Virus record (IMG/VR): IMGVR_UViG_3300046727_000129
Coordinates: 1 to 47,071 of that record
DNA: 47,071 bases
Strand: one strand, 5' to 3'
From: a virus
Shown one piece after another: positions 39,188 through 46,795 of the stretch; within the stretch, counting starts at the first letter, position 1, and every line of letters starts with the position of its first letter. A program made the position numbers and the translations under genes. Below the pieces are notes generated by a model. That model was not told the DNA's origin. It made no database searches and saw only the letters and a list, made by a program, of their open reading frames with translations.

Positions 39188-40548
39188 GGCGCATGGCGCT
39201 CCCAGGCAGCCTTCGCCGCAGAGCTGCACCTCGGATCGCCGAACCAGCGGCGAATGGGTTCTTGATCGACCAGGGCGAGATGCGCCTTGCGGCTGGTGGC
39301 CTGCTGGAACAGCCACACGACATAGGCTGGCCCCAGGCCAGACAGATCGGGCGGCGGGTTGGCGCGGGCCGGATAGTAGCTCTCCGCCCAGGCGAGGATG
39401 GCGTTAGCGTGTCGAAGCCCCTCCTCCTCCTGCCGCACGCGCTCCTGGCGCTGCTCCTCTTCCCGCTGGAGGCGTTGCAGGCGGTCCCGTTCCGCCGCTT
39501 CTTCCGCCCGCGCCCGGCGCAACGGTTCCTCGGCCTCCCACTGCCGCCGCCGCCGTTCTCGCTCAGCCGCCAGCTCGACGCGTTGACGCTCCTCCTCCGC
39601 CACCAGGGCAATCCGCCGCTGCTCTGCCGCCTCCGCCGCCAGCTTGTCTGCTTCTTCCCGTTCAACCCGGCGACGCTCGGCCGCCAGCTTTTCTGCCGTC
39701 TCCCGCTCGATCCTCTGACGCTCGGACATCTCCAGCTCGGCCCGATAGCGCTCATCCGCCTCCGCCAGCTGACGCTGCCACGCCGCCTGCCGCCGCGCCT
39801 CCGCTGCCGCCACATCAGCCAGCCGCTGCGCCTCAGCCTCCGCCGCCAGCCTCGCCCGCGCCTCCGCCGCTCTCTGCCGAGCTGCCTCAGCTTCGGCCAC
39901 CTCGCGTGCCAGGACGGCATCGATCTCAGCCTGCCGGGTGTGCCAGAGCCACACGCGCCGAGCCGTGCTCAGCACGATCTCCCGGTGCGTGTTCTCTGGC
40001 ATTGCCCGGTAGGAATCGAGGTAGATCTCCATGGCGGAAACCCCGTGCTTACGGATCAGGGCCTGCTTCTTCGCGTCCACCCGGTGGGTGACGTGGATCT
40101 CGATGATGAGCGGCGCGCCATCCGCCATCCCCATGACGTCCGGGACGAAGCCTGGGAGGCCCTGGACCTCCTTACGGGGCTCGATCAGGGCCACGCGCCG
40201 GGCGCCCTGTACGACCCGCCCGAAGGCGCCGCTGGGGTGTCTGGCGGCCAGTGCCGGGATCACCAGCTCGCCAGCGTCCAGCAGGAACTGTTTGGCCGCC
40301 TTGTGCAGGGAGGTTTCCGGCGCGGTGGAGCAGCTACCGCCGCCGCTACCACCGCCGCCGCTGCCGTGGCTGTCGGGCTGATGGGCGAAGTGCGCCTCGT
40401 TCACCGGCCCCTGGCGCGCCCGCAGCGCCCAGCCGCACTCGGCGCAGACGCACTCGCAGTCATCACCGTTCCTCGCGCTGGCGATGTGGATCATCCGCCC
40501 GGTGGGGACGTGCAGCCCGTAGGGGATTTTGACGAAGCGATCGGTCAT
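39184..40548 (-). CDS. CoiA-like nuclease fused to a long coiled coil
   Basis: 454 residues. The N-terminal zinc motif (C31, C33, C35, C38 in CECVCAECG, then HFAH at 53-56) precedes ETSLHKAAK, FVPDVMG and LIIEIHVTHRVDAKKQALIRKHGV. That is the layout of competence-CoiA/PD-(D/E)XK-type nucleases. Residues about 205-380 are an extreme Glu/Arg/Ala coiled coil. The C-terminus holds ILAWAESYYPARANPPPDLSGLGPAYVVW. Likely a DNA-processing enzyme; substrate unknown. Confidence 0.8.
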   Translation of the reverse strand: MTDRFVKIPYGLHVPTGRMIHIASARNGDDCECVCAECGWALRARQGPVNEAHFAHQPDSHGSGGGGSGGGSCSTAPETSLHKAAKQFLLDAGELVIPALAARHPSGAFGRVVQGARRVALIEPRKEVQGLPGFVPDVMGMADGAPLIIEIHVTHRVDAKKQALIRKHGVSAMEIYLDSYRAMPENTHREIVLSTARRVWLWHTRQAEIDAVLAREVAEAEAARQRAAEARARLAAEAEAQRLADVAAAEARRQAAWQRQLAEADERYRAELEMSERQRIERETAEKLAAERRRVEREEADKLAAEAAEQRRIALVAEEERQRVELAAERERRRRQWEAEEPLRRARAEEAAERDRLQRLQREEEQRQERVRQEEEGLRHANAILAWAESYYPARANPPPDLSGLGPAYVVWLFQQATSRKAHLALVDQEPIRRWFGDPRCSSAAKAAWERHAP

Positions 40549-40722
40549 CGCCCGGCGCCTGGGACGCGACGCTTGGTTCCGGGGGAGGTAGGTTCTGGAT
40601 TAGCCATGCGGGCATCCTTCCATGCTCGTGTGGTCAGGGGCGTTCGGGGGCGGCAACCCCTGGGCGTCCCGCAGCTTAGCCCCTTAGCGGGCCACCGCAA
40701 CTCGCGCGCTTCTTCACTGTCT

Positions 40723-40760
40723 TATCCAGCTGGCGCGAAGCGCACAGCGCCAGCTGGATA
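40723..40760. terminator. Perfect 14-bp hairpin
   Basis: TATCCAGCTGGCGC (40723-40736) and GCGCCAGCTGGATA (40747-40760) with a 10-base loop. TTTGTATGTTT follows on the plus strand. It lies in the non-coding region before the nuclease gene; terminator, cruciform or attachment-type site are all possible. Confidence 0.7.
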
Positions 40761-41051
40761 TTTGTATGTTTCATACATACCACACTACCACCACATTGAG
40801 ATTGTGTTTAAAAACAAAGACTTATCACGGTCACTATGCGATTCATTACGCATTAGAAGCAGTAGCCTTTATCAATGGGTTAGCAGGAGCAGTGGTATAG
40901 ACGATGGTATATACTACACACCTGTGATTTCAACGGGTTACGTCGTTACGGTGTAGGGGGGTAATTTGCCATGTGCTAGTGCCTCGGTTAAGTGTTTGAT
41001 ATCGCTCAATTTACGAATTACACAGTGAATCTGGAACTCGTTGATATTGCA
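40761..41051. other. AT-rich non-coding region, possible replication or regulatory site
   Basis: About 290 bases much richer in A/T than the rest of the window, with no convincing gene on either strand. Contains GTATG/CATAC, a repeated GTTACG pair, the run TTTAAAAAC, and short T- and A-tracts. Adjacent to a RepA-like ATPase, so an origin is a reasonable guess, but no iterons are visible. The region 40549-40722 to its left is GC-rich, with no gene seen. Confidence 0.45.
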
Positions 41052-42308
41052 TCATATCCCAGCTTTTTGGACCGAAACGATAAACCTTCTCTGCCGGGAG
41101 GCTGGACCGTCGGTGAAAATCTGCAACCGACCCTCTCCCCAGAGCGTGTTCATGGCACGCGTGAACTCCGCCTTGGAGTAGTCCTTGGTCATGGCGGCGA
41201 ACACGGCGGGCGCGTAGGTGGTGGGGTAATTGGCGGCGTTCATCACGTGGCCACCCTGCACCGTCACCTGATCGAGCAGCGCCAGAAACCTGTCGATACA
41301 GCTGGCGTTGCGCGCCGGGCCGCGTGGGGCTTCCGGCTGGTCGGCAGCGCCCTTACCGGCGGAGAAGACGCCCTCCTTCCACGATAGCTTCAGCTCCTTC
41401 CCGGCCTGGGCGTAATTGCTCTTCCGTAGGGTCAGAATGCGCTCATCGGTGTCCGCGTCCTCTTCCCCCTTCTCATCCTCGGGCCGGGCGAGCGACAGGC
41501 GGGCGCGCACCGAGCCCTCCCAGCCGGTCGAGCCGCTGTCCAGCCGCCCGCTCTTGCGCCCGCTCTGGCTAGGGTGGGCCGCGAACACGACAGCGCAGCG
41601 GCGCATGATCGAGATAGCATCCAGCTTGCGGATGAACCGGCTCACCTGCCGCCGGTCGATCTCGTTGCCACCGAAGAAGTGCGGCGCGGTATCCAATACC
41701 GCCAGCTGCGCGCCGCTCTCCGATATCCGTTTGTCGAACGATTTCAGCGACCGTTTGATCCGCATGTTGTTGCCGTCGAATTCGACGAATTCCGGGGAAT
41801 CGTAACCAACCAGAGAAACGAAGTGAAAGTCGGGAAAGTCTGCCAGGGACATCCCGTAGGACGCCGCAATCTTGGTGGCCCGGCGGATGATCTCCTCCTC
41901 GGTGTCCTCGCAGAACATCCCCAGCACAGGGGACGCCTCCAGCTCAAACCCGACGAAAGATAACCCCCTGGAGCGAGCCAGGAGCATCTGCACGCAGAAA
42001 TCAGTCTTATTGACACCGCCGACACCGTAGATGCCGGTCGCCTGCAGGCGCGGTATCCAGCCGGGTAAGATCCAATCCCGCTCAGGAATATCGCGGTCAG
42101 CCCAGTCGGATGTTCTGGCCCACTTCCAGCGAACTTTGGGAAGGATATGACTATCGATACTATCGAAGTCGTCTTCCTCGTCCGCTGGCGGTGTTGGCTC
42201 CGGTTCTACCTCAGCCTCAGCGTGTCCGTTCGCCCTGCTGCCCAGGGGCCTGCTGTCATACGGGCGATCGTCGAACCGCGCGCCAGGGGGCACCCATCCC
42301 GTGCTCAT
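41052..42308 (-). CDS. RepA-like AAA ATPase with atypical Walker A
   Basis: 418 residues from ATG at 42308, overlapping the upstream stop (ATGA). The N-terminus is acidic (EPTPPADEEDDFDSID). Residues 92-102 are GIYGVGGVNKT where the RepA/AAA_25 family normally has GxGGxGKS/T. LAVLDTAPHFFGGNEIDR is the Walker B-like part, and VFAAHPSQSGRKSGRLDSGSTGWEGSVRARLSL is characteristic of RepA-type ATPases. The C-terminus has a winged-helix-like end. Probably a replicative helicase or loader. Confidence 0.82.
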   Translation of the reverse strand: MSTGWVPPGARFDDRPYDSRPLGSRANGHAEAEVEPEPTPPADEEDDFDSIDSHILPKVRWKWARTSDWADRDIPERDWILPGWIPRLQATGIYGVGGVNKTDFCVQMLLARSRGLSFVGFELEASPVLGMFCEDTEEEIIRRATKIAASYGMSLADFPDFHFVSLVGYDSPEFVEFDGNNMRIKRSLKSFDKRISESGAQLAVLDTAPHFFGGNEIDRRQVSRFIRKLDAISIMRRCAVVFAAHPSQSGRKSGRLDSGSTGWEGSVRARLSLARPEDEKGEEDADTDERILTLRKSNYAQAGKELKLSWKEGVFSAGKGAADQPEAPRGPARNASCIDRFLALLDQVTVQGGHVMNAANYPTTYAPAVFAAMTKDYSKAEFTRAMNTLWGEGRLQIFTDGPASRQRRFIVSVQKAGI

Positions 42309-42595
42309 ACCCGTGCCCCTGATGGATCGATGTGGTTGCGCTCCAGCCACTCGCCCCAGCCCGCCGCCTCGGCTTCGAGGATCGCCAGACACAGCGTGGT
42401 GCCGATCCAGTCGATCAGCTCATCCTGGTCGGGCACCGGCAGGTGCAGCGCGCCCCGGTTCCGGGCGTAGTCCATGACCACGCTCCAGGCGTTGCCATAC
42501 GTCTCGACACCGGCCGCGACGCAGCGCGCCTCGGCGATCGTCAGGCGGGTAAGACTGGGGCGCAGGTGCAACCAGAACTGCTCTGCGAAACTCAC
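42305..42595 (-). CDS. Small hypothetical protein
   Basis: 96 residues from GTG at 42595 (GTGA overlap). MSFAEQFWLHLRPSLTRLTIAEARCVAAGVETYGNAW..., helical, with PDQDELIDWIGTTLCLAILEAEAAGW. Unknown; possibly a partner of the RepA-like ATPase by context. Confidence 0.68.
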   Translation of the reverse strand: MSFAEQFWLHLRPSLTRLTIAEARCVAAGVETYGNAWSVVMDYARNRGALHLPVPDQDELIDWIGTTLCLAILEAEAAGWGEWLERNHIDPSGARV

Positions 42596-42696
42596 GATTG
42601 CACCAACGGGGCACTGATTGATGCCGTTGATGGATCATCGCAGAAATATCGCTTGCACCCATGAACGGATGCCGATATGCGCGCAAGTGTAAGCAT
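42592..42696 (-). CDS. Tiny Cys protein, 34 residues
   Basis: MLTLARISASVHGCKRYFCD..., ATG at 42696 with GGAGG eight bases upstream and GTGA coupling to the next gene. C-x4-C motif. Function unknown. First gene of the RepA-like operon. Confidence 0.6.
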   Translation of the reverse strand: MLTLARISASVHGCKRYFCDDPSTASISAPLVQS

Positions 42697-43028
42697 CTGG
42701 CGTACCTCCATACGCTAGTTGTTCAGCTACGCGGCGTCGTTCCCTGGCCGGGCGACGCCGCAGCTACATTCAGACCCTCGCCTCTGGCCGCGAGGGAACT
42801 TCCGACATACGCTTGTCATGTCCGAGCCCGCAACCGCGATCGCCGGGTTTTTCGCGCAACATCCGTACTATTCCGCACCCCCGCCGATCTGGTGCCGTGT
42901 CGCAACCCGTGCACACATCATGTGGTATGTGGACAACCGTTGCTGTAATGTTCATCGACGCAGCGCTACCGCTGGATGGCGATGGGCTGTAGAGCAGCCG
43001 CGTGGCCGACCAACCAGAGGAGACGCAC
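42697..43028. other. Divergent intergenic region with stacked hairpins
   Basis: Arms GCGGCGTCG (42731-42739) and CGACGCCGC (42753-42761), extended by AGCT outside. A second hairpin has CCCTCG (42775-42780) and CGAGGG (42791-42796). A weak plus-strand frame begins at 42821 (MSEPATAIAGFFAQHPYYS) without a ribosome site and overlaps the next gene, so it is not called. No clear promoter. Confidence 0.5.
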
Positions 43029-43547
43029 ATGCCGCTCGCATACATCAAGATCCTGCACCGGGGCGAAGGACACCCGGACAATGAGCTGCCGGGGATGGAG
43101 GGCCCGGTCGATCCCGGCTACGGCTTCGACCTGGGGGCTGGCATCGACAACACGCTGCCGGAACCGCCTCCTGGCATCTGGCCGCCCCCGTCGCACACCC
43201 GGCCGATCGTGCCGATCGGGCCCGACAACACCCTGCCGGTGCAGCCCGGTACCATCTGGCCGTCGCCAGGACGCCCCAACCGCCCTGACCAGGGGCTGCC
43301 GTCTGGTGGGCACCCCAGTGGCCAGCCGGTCCCAGGCGGTCGCCCTGACCAATCGCTGCCTGGACAACCAGCACGCCCCGATAACAGTCTGCCATCCGGC
43401 AAATTTTGGGTCGTTGCGGGAATTCCTGGGCTAGGCTGGCGGTACGTTTGTGTCGACCCCTCGCTGGTCGCTGGTATGCCGCTGCCAGGGCAGCCTGCGC
43501 GGCCTGACCAGAGCCTGCCAGCGCACCCTGAACCCAAGCGGGGCTGA
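43029..43547 (+). CDS. Pro-rich repeat protein (RPDQSLP type)
   Basis: 172 residues with GAGGAG before the ATG. RPDQxLPxG/xxP-type repeats cover residues about 60-130 (NRPDQGLPSGG, GRPDQSLPGQPARPDNSLPSG), then GKFWVVAGIPGLGWRYVCVDPSL and another repeat. This combination of Pro repeats and a WVVAGIPGxGWRYVxVDPSL segment occurs in alphaproteobacterial phages and hosts, but its function is not known to me. Confidence 0.75.
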   Translation: MPLAYIKILHRGEGHPDNELPGMEGPVDPGYGFDLGAGIDNTLPEPPPGIWPPPSHTRPIVPIGPDNTLPVQPGTIWPSPGRPNRPDQGLPSGGHPSGQPVPGGRPDQSLPGQPARPDNSLPSGKFWVVAGIPGLGWRYVCVDPSLVAGMPLPGQPARPDQSLPAHPEPKRG

Positions 43548-43759
43548 TGGCCGAGGGCGGCAGCCATGACGGGGTGATCGCCTCGGTCTCCGAGAAGATC
43601 GTCCGCGCACTGCCGCCCGCCTTCCTCATGCTCGCCCTGCTGAACATCGGTTTCCTCGGCGCAACGATGTATGTCGTCACCCACAATGCCGAGGCGCGCA
43701 ACCAGATGCTGGCGCGCATTCTCGACAACTGCCTCGACCGCGACCACCGCTCCCCTTGA
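43547..43759 (+). CDS. Single-span membrane protein
   Basis: 70 residues (TGATG overlap). ALPPAFLMLALLNIGFLGATMYVVTH is a membrane helix; the tail RNQMLARILDNCLDRDHRSP is polar. Possibly holin- or spanin-related by size, but no enzyme neighbour supports it. Confidence 0.7.
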   Translation: MAEGGSHDGVIASVSEKIVRALPPAFLMLALLNIGFLGATMYVVTHNAEARNQMLARILDNCLDRDHRSP

Positions 43760-43790
43760 GCTTCCTTGTTGTTCGCCTGCTTCTTCCTCT

Positions 43791-43822
43791 CACCGGTAGA
43801 CCGGTGGAATCCTTCTTCTCTC
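43791..43822 (+). terminator. Terminator candidate after membrane gene
   Basis: CACCGG-TAGA-CCGGTG (43791-43806) followed by a T/C-rich tract (ccttcttctctc). Serves the plus-strand pair and separates it from the convergent RuvC-like operon. Confidence 0.55.
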
Positions 43823-43889
43823 ACGCCGCACATTCAGATACTACCTCATTCGAGCCGAGATGCTTGAGCGTGCCGGTATGAGGGAGCGG

Positions 43890-43912
43890 GGAGGCGGTCA
43901 CTGGCCGCCTCC
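43890..43912 (-). terminator. Hairpin over the RuvC-like stop codon
   Basis: GGAGGCGG (43890-43897) and CCGCCTCC (43905-43912) with a 7-base loop. On the minus strand it ends at the stop of the resolvase gene, so it may be its terminator or a 3' stabiliser. Confidence 0.5.
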
Positions 43913-44395
43913 TGTCCCATTGAGCGTGTGCCTGCCGTAGCAGGCCAGCAGCAGGGCGTCGGCGCGGTGCTGGTCGCGTTTGCGGGCGAGCATCGGAGCG
44001 ATCGCCGGGTAGAGCTGCACCGCCCGCTGACGGGCCGCGTCAGGCGAGGCGCCGACGTGGTGGTGCTTCTGCCAAGTTTGTGGCGTGACGAACGTCACCG
44101 GCAACCTCAGCCCCACCATCAGCCCGTAGATCGCGCCGCAGGCTTCGCCGAAGCGGAACATCGAGGTGACCCCCTGGCCCGGCCGTGCCGCCACCCGCTC
44201 GATGAAGACATGGGCGATCCGAAAGCTGGCGAGCGCGGTGCGCAGCCCGTGCAGGTCCAGCTCGTTGCGGATCTTGGCGCTGTTGCCGTGCTGGGCGGTA
44301 TGCACCGGCACGTCGTCCACCAGCGTGATCAGGCTGTCGAGTATGGCGTAGGCACCAGTCACGCCGGGATCGAACGCGAGGACCGTGTTAAGCAT
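43898..44395 (-). CDS. RuvC-like Holliday junction resolvase
   Basis: 165 residues. The first catalytic Asp is in LAFDPGVTGAYA (D9). IERVAARPGQGVTSMFRFGEACG carries the second acidic residue. KRDQHRADALLLA holds the terminal Asp/His pair. These follow the phage RuvC pattern. It resolves four-way junctions during replication or before packaging. Start overlaps the upstream stop. Confidence 0.88.
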   Translation of the reverse strand: MLNTVLAFDPGVTGAYAILDSLITLVDDVPVHTAQHGNSAKIRNELDLHGLRTALASFRIAHVFIERVAARPGQGVTSMFRFGEACGAIYGLMVGLRLPVTFVTPQTWQKHHHVGASPDAARQRAVQLYPAIAPMLARKRDQHRADALLLACYGRHTLNGTGGGQ

Positions 44396-44651
44396 CGGCC
44401 AGCTGCTTCGCCAGATCGGTGAAGTAAAACGCCGCGCCCTGGTAGATCTCGATCAGGGTGTGCCGGTCCTCGGTGCAGCCCGTCAGGAGCTGTATGCACA
44501 CGTAGAGCGCGGCCGAGGCGACGTCGTCGGTATCGATCGGGCTGGATCGACGGATCTCCTTGACGGCGGCTAGCAGCATGCGGCGGCCGACCCGCTCACA
44601 CGCCTCGCTGGGGGCGCCGTTCTGGGTGGCATACGTTACGTTCGCTTCCAT
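44388..44651 (-). CDS. Small hypothetical protein
   Basis: 87 residues from ATG at 44651, with GGAGG nine bases upstream. Helical (ACERVGRRMLLAAVKEIRRSSPIDTDDVASAALYVCIQLLTG). Function unknown. Confidence 0.68.
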   Translation of the reverse strand: MEANVTYATQNGAPSEACERVGRRMLLAAVKEIRRSSPIDTDDVASAALYVCIQLLTGCTEDRHTLIEIYQGAAFYFTDLAKQLADA

Positions 44652-44788
44652 GTCCTGGCCTCCTCTCGTGGCTCTTCTCGCCACAGCTCGCTGAAGTCCC
44701 TCTGCACCGTCGGCAGCGCCACGCGCGCCCGCTTGCGGGTCCACGCGTGCTGCTCGGCGAGGCTCATGCGCTCGGGGTGTAGCGGCAC
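44636..44788 (-). CDS. Small basic protein
   Basis: 50 residues from GTG overlapping the previous TAG (TAGTG). MPLHPERMSLAEQHAWTRKRARVALP, Arg-rich, with ELWREEPREEARTWKRT. Overlaps the next gene by 16 bases. Function unknown. Confidence 0.58.
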   Translation of the reverse strand: MPLHPERMSLAEQHAWTRKRARVALPTVQRDFSELWREEPREEARTWKRT

Positions 44789-45003
44789 TACGCTGCCGCT
44801 TTCGCGCGGGGCTTCTGGCTTCGCACCCACCGGCCGTACTCCTCGCTGTTCTCGGCGTAGGCTAGCAGAGCGCGGCGCAGTGTGATCTTGACCGACCGCT
44901 CCTCGGCCTTGGCCAGCTCGAACAGCAGATCGCGGGCGTCGAGGGTACACCACACCGACACGCCTGGGCCGAAACCCTGGTCCGGTGATTCTTTCTTTGC
45001 CAT
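44788..45003 (-). CDS. Ribbon-helix-helix-like DNA-binding protein
   Basis: 71 residues from ATG at 45003, with AGGAA six bases upstream. VSVWCTLDARDLLFELAKAEERSVKITLRRALLAYAENSEEY fits a short strand plus two helices as in Arc/CopG proteins. Near the 45028 promoter, whose inverted CCTGA/TCAGG box could be its operator. Confidence 0.62.
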   Translation of the reverse strand: MAKKESPDQGFGPGVSVWCTLDARDLLFELAKAEERSVKITLRRALLAYAENSEEYGRWVRSQKPRAKAAA

Positions 45004-45027
45004 TGTCTGTTCCTGTGTTTTCATCGG

Positions 45028-45089
45028 TTGACATCCTGACACATCAGGAATAGAAACGCAATCACCAACGCCGAACACAGGAGTATCCC
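45028..45089 (+). promoter_or_regulatory. Early promoter with palindromic box and start-associated sequence
   Basis: TTGACA 45028-45033, TAGAAA 45051-45056, spacer 17 containing CCTGA-CACA-TCAGG (45035-45048). AGGAGTATCCC at 45079-45089 precedes the ATG. The box differs from the TGATGGTTCAT class. Confidence 0.7.
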
Positions 45090-45090
45090 A

Positions 45091-45291
45091 ATGATCATCG
45101 AGACATCCGGCAACCAGCTCTACGCCGTTCGCGAGACCGGCGATCCCAGCCTCACCCATGTCTGGAAGGGCATCGCCGTGCGGCGTGCCAAGATCCGGGG
45201 CACCTATGAGACCAAGCCGGGCGCCACCACCCAGCTGGTGCGCAAGGCGGCGGCGCGCGTCGTGTCGAACTACCGCGTGGGGGTGCCGTGA
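45091..45291 (+). CDS. Small early protein
   Basis: 66 residues (MIIETSGNQLYAVRETGDPSLTHVWKGIAV), start after AGGAGTATCCC. Basic helical end (LVRKAAARVVSNYRVGVP). Function unknown. Confidence 0.7.
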   Translation: MIIETSGNQLYAVRETGDPSLTHVWKGIAVRRAKIRGTYETKPGATTQLVRKAAARVVSNYRVGVP

Positions 45292-45485
45292 TGTACCCCG
45301 ATATCCGCATCCTCAACCACGGCTCGCTGGTCATCCTGATTGGGATCAGCGATGCCGGTGGCGACTGGCTGAATGCGCGCCTCGATCCTGGTGCGCTGCG
45401 CTGGCGCGGTGGCTTCGTCGTCGAGCCGCGCTATGTCGACGACATCCTGGACGGCGCCCATGATGACGGCCTGGAGGTCGTATGA
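45291..45485 (+). CDS. Small early protein
   Basis: 64 residues from ATG at 45291 (TGATG overlap). MYPDIRILNHGSLVILIGISDAGGDWLNARL, beta-rich; ends DDILDGAHDDGLEVV. Function unknown. Confidence 0.68.
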   Translation: MYPDIRILNHGSLVILIGISDAGGDWLNARLDPGALRWRGGFVVEPRYVDDILDGAHDDGLEVV

Positions 45486-45856
45486 CCGCACGCCGCATCG
45501 ATGAAGTGACGCCGGGGTTCTATCGCTACCGGCGGGTGAAAGGGGGGCCGTGGCTCCCCGCTCACGTCACGCTCGAAGGCGACATGATCTACGTGGTCGA
45601 AAGCGAGCAACGCCTGCGCATCGGCATCGCCGCCGCCACGTTCGAGGATCTGGTTGTCAACGCGGTGATGGACGGCAAAGCATTCAATTCTAATTTGCTG
45701 CGCGTGATCTGGTTCGGCACCGTGATCGAGGAGCCCGAGTATCGCAAGCTACTCGACACGCTGGCCTGGGCACGCGAGCACCAGCCGGATCATCCGATGT
45801 TGAACCCTGATAAGCCAATTAAACTGCGCGAAGTGCGCGTCAGCTCGATATTCTGA
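45482..45856 (+). CDS. Hypothetical early protein
   Basis: 124 residues (ATGA overlap with previous stop). Beta-rich (GFYRYRRVKGGPWLPAHVTLEGDMIYVVES), with a C-terminal helix LLDTLAWAREHQPDHP. Function unknown. Confidence 0.7.
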   Translation: MTARRIDEVTPGFYRYRRVKGGPWLPAHVTLEGDMIYVVESEQRLRIGIAAATFEDLVVNAVMDGKAFNSNLLRVIWFGTVIEEPEYRKLLDTLAWAREHQPDHPMLNPDKPIKLREVRVSSIF

Positions 45857-45872
45857 GAGGTTGTAAGACGAG

Positions 45873-46037
45873 ATGGCTGAAGACAATACGACCGCAGTTC
45901 TTCCAGCGCCCATCCACCTGATCGCAGGCTTCATTGACGCTCCCAGTGTCTACATGGGAGGCCCCAGTCGTAGAGCGATATTGCTCGCTGAGAAAATTTG
46001 GACTGCTCTGAAAGCAGAGGGGTTTGTAAAGCTATGA
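45873..46037 (+). CDS. Small early protein
   Basis: 54 residues: MAEDNTTAVLPAPIHLIAGF, then SRRAILLAEKIWTALKAEGFVKL. Weak ribosome site (GACGAG). Stop overlaps the next micro-ORF (ATGA). Function unknown. Confidence 0.6.
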   Translation: MAEDNTTAVLPAPIHLIAGFIDAPSVYMGGPSRRAILLAEKIWTALKAEGFVKL

Positions 46038-46075
46038 CCGATTCCAATCGCCAGACTGGCGAGATCTGCACGTGA
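46034..46075 (+). CDS. 13-residue coupled micro-ORF
   Basis: ATG-ACC... to TGA, 14 codons, encoding MTDSNRQTGEICT. Its ATG overlaps the preceding stop (ATGA) and its TGA overlaps the next start (GTGA). Such double overlap suggests it is translated and may act as a coupling leader. Confidence 0.45.
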   Translation: MTDSNRQTGEICT

Positions 46076-46263
46076 GCGAAGGCAAATCCCCAACCACCGG
46101 ACCAAGAAAGCCGCAGGTCGCCGTCGAGATTAAGGGACGGGAGGTGCGCCTGATCGTGACGTGCTCCAACCACTACGACGCGATCAAGATGTACGAGGAT
46201 TTGGTCGCCTCGTGCCGACATGGGAATTTCACCTTAAGCATGGACGTAAGCAATGCCGAGTGA
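46072..46263 (+). CDS. Small early protein
   Basis: 63 residues from GTG overlapping the micro-ORF stop. MSEGKSPTTGPRKPQVAVEI, then EVRLIVTCSNHYDAIKMYEDLV: a beta-helix-beta style mini-domain. Function unknown. Confidence 0.66.
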   Translation: MSEGKSPTTGPRKPQVAVEIKGREVRLIVTCSNHYDAIKMYEDLVASCRHGNFTLSMDVSNAE

Positions 46264-46269
46264 ACCCCA

Positions 46270-46473
46270 GTGACCGAGAAACCAGGAACCACCGAGTCAA
46301 TGGCAATGGACGGTCCCGTGATATGGGTTGTTGTGAAACAATGGCCGGGCGGGAAGGTCGAACCAGTGGGCGCCTATCGTGACGAACAGAGGGCGCGCTA
46401 TGCCGCCTCGCGACTCATCGGTCGAGAGGAGAACTGGATCGTGCTTTGGACAACGGAACTTCACGATGAATGA
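46270..46473 (+). CDS. Small early protein
   Basis: 67 residues from GTG. MTEKPGTTESMAMDGPVIWVVVKQW; Trp-rich, with YRDEQRARYAASRLI helix and a terminal WIVLWTTELHDE strand. Function unknown. Confidence 0.64.
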   Translation: MTEKPGTTESMAMDGPVIWVVVKQWPGGKVEPVGAYRDEQRARYAASRLIGREENWIVLWTTELHDE

Positions 46474-46482
46474 AATCACCGC

Positions 46483-46548
46483 TTGACAGATGGATCATGA
46501 GGGTTTATCAGACTGCCACGACCCGACGCCAACCCATAGGAGTATCCC
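46483..46548 (+). promoter_or_regulatory. Early promoter with degenerate box and start-associated sequence
   Basis: TTGACA 46483-46488, TATCAG 46506-46511, spacer 17 containing TGAGGGTTTAT (46498-46508). AGGAGTATCCC at 46538-46548 precedes the ATG at 46552 by three bases. Confidence 0.72.
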
Positions 46549-46551
46549 GCT

Positions 46552-46758
46552 ATGATCACCATCACCCCCATCCTCACCACCCTGACCGACGGCTCCAAGG
46601 TCGTCGACATCGACCTGTCTCAGGATGAGGTGCGGCTCCCTATTCGGCTATCCTGCGTCTCCGATAAGGACGCCTACGCGCTGATCGACAAGCTGAAGGC
46701 CGCGATCCACGACCACACGGTCGATGACGTGTTGATCGACAAGTGGGTGCTGGCGTAA
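46552..46758 (+). CDS. Small early protein
   Basis: 68 residues (MITITPILTTLTDGSKVVDIDL...). Beta-rich with DAYALIDKLKAAIHDHTVDD helix. Function unknown. Confidence 0.7.
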   Translation: MITITPILTTLTDGSKVVDIDLSQDEVRLPIRLSCVSDKDAYALIDKLKAAIHDHTVDDVLIDKWVLA

Positions 46759-46795
46759 GCCAGCCCTCCCTCTCTCATCTCAGGAGTATCCCGCT

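Noticed and set aside
39193-40956. 587-residue plus-strand frame
   Set aside because: Antisense to the CoiA-like gene; it is Leu/Pro/Arg-rich as expected from mirrored coiled-coil codons.
42821-43084. Plus-strand frame MSEPATAIAGFF...
   Set aside because: No ribosome site, overlaps the start of the Pro-rich gene, and its composition turns Arg/Pro-rich.
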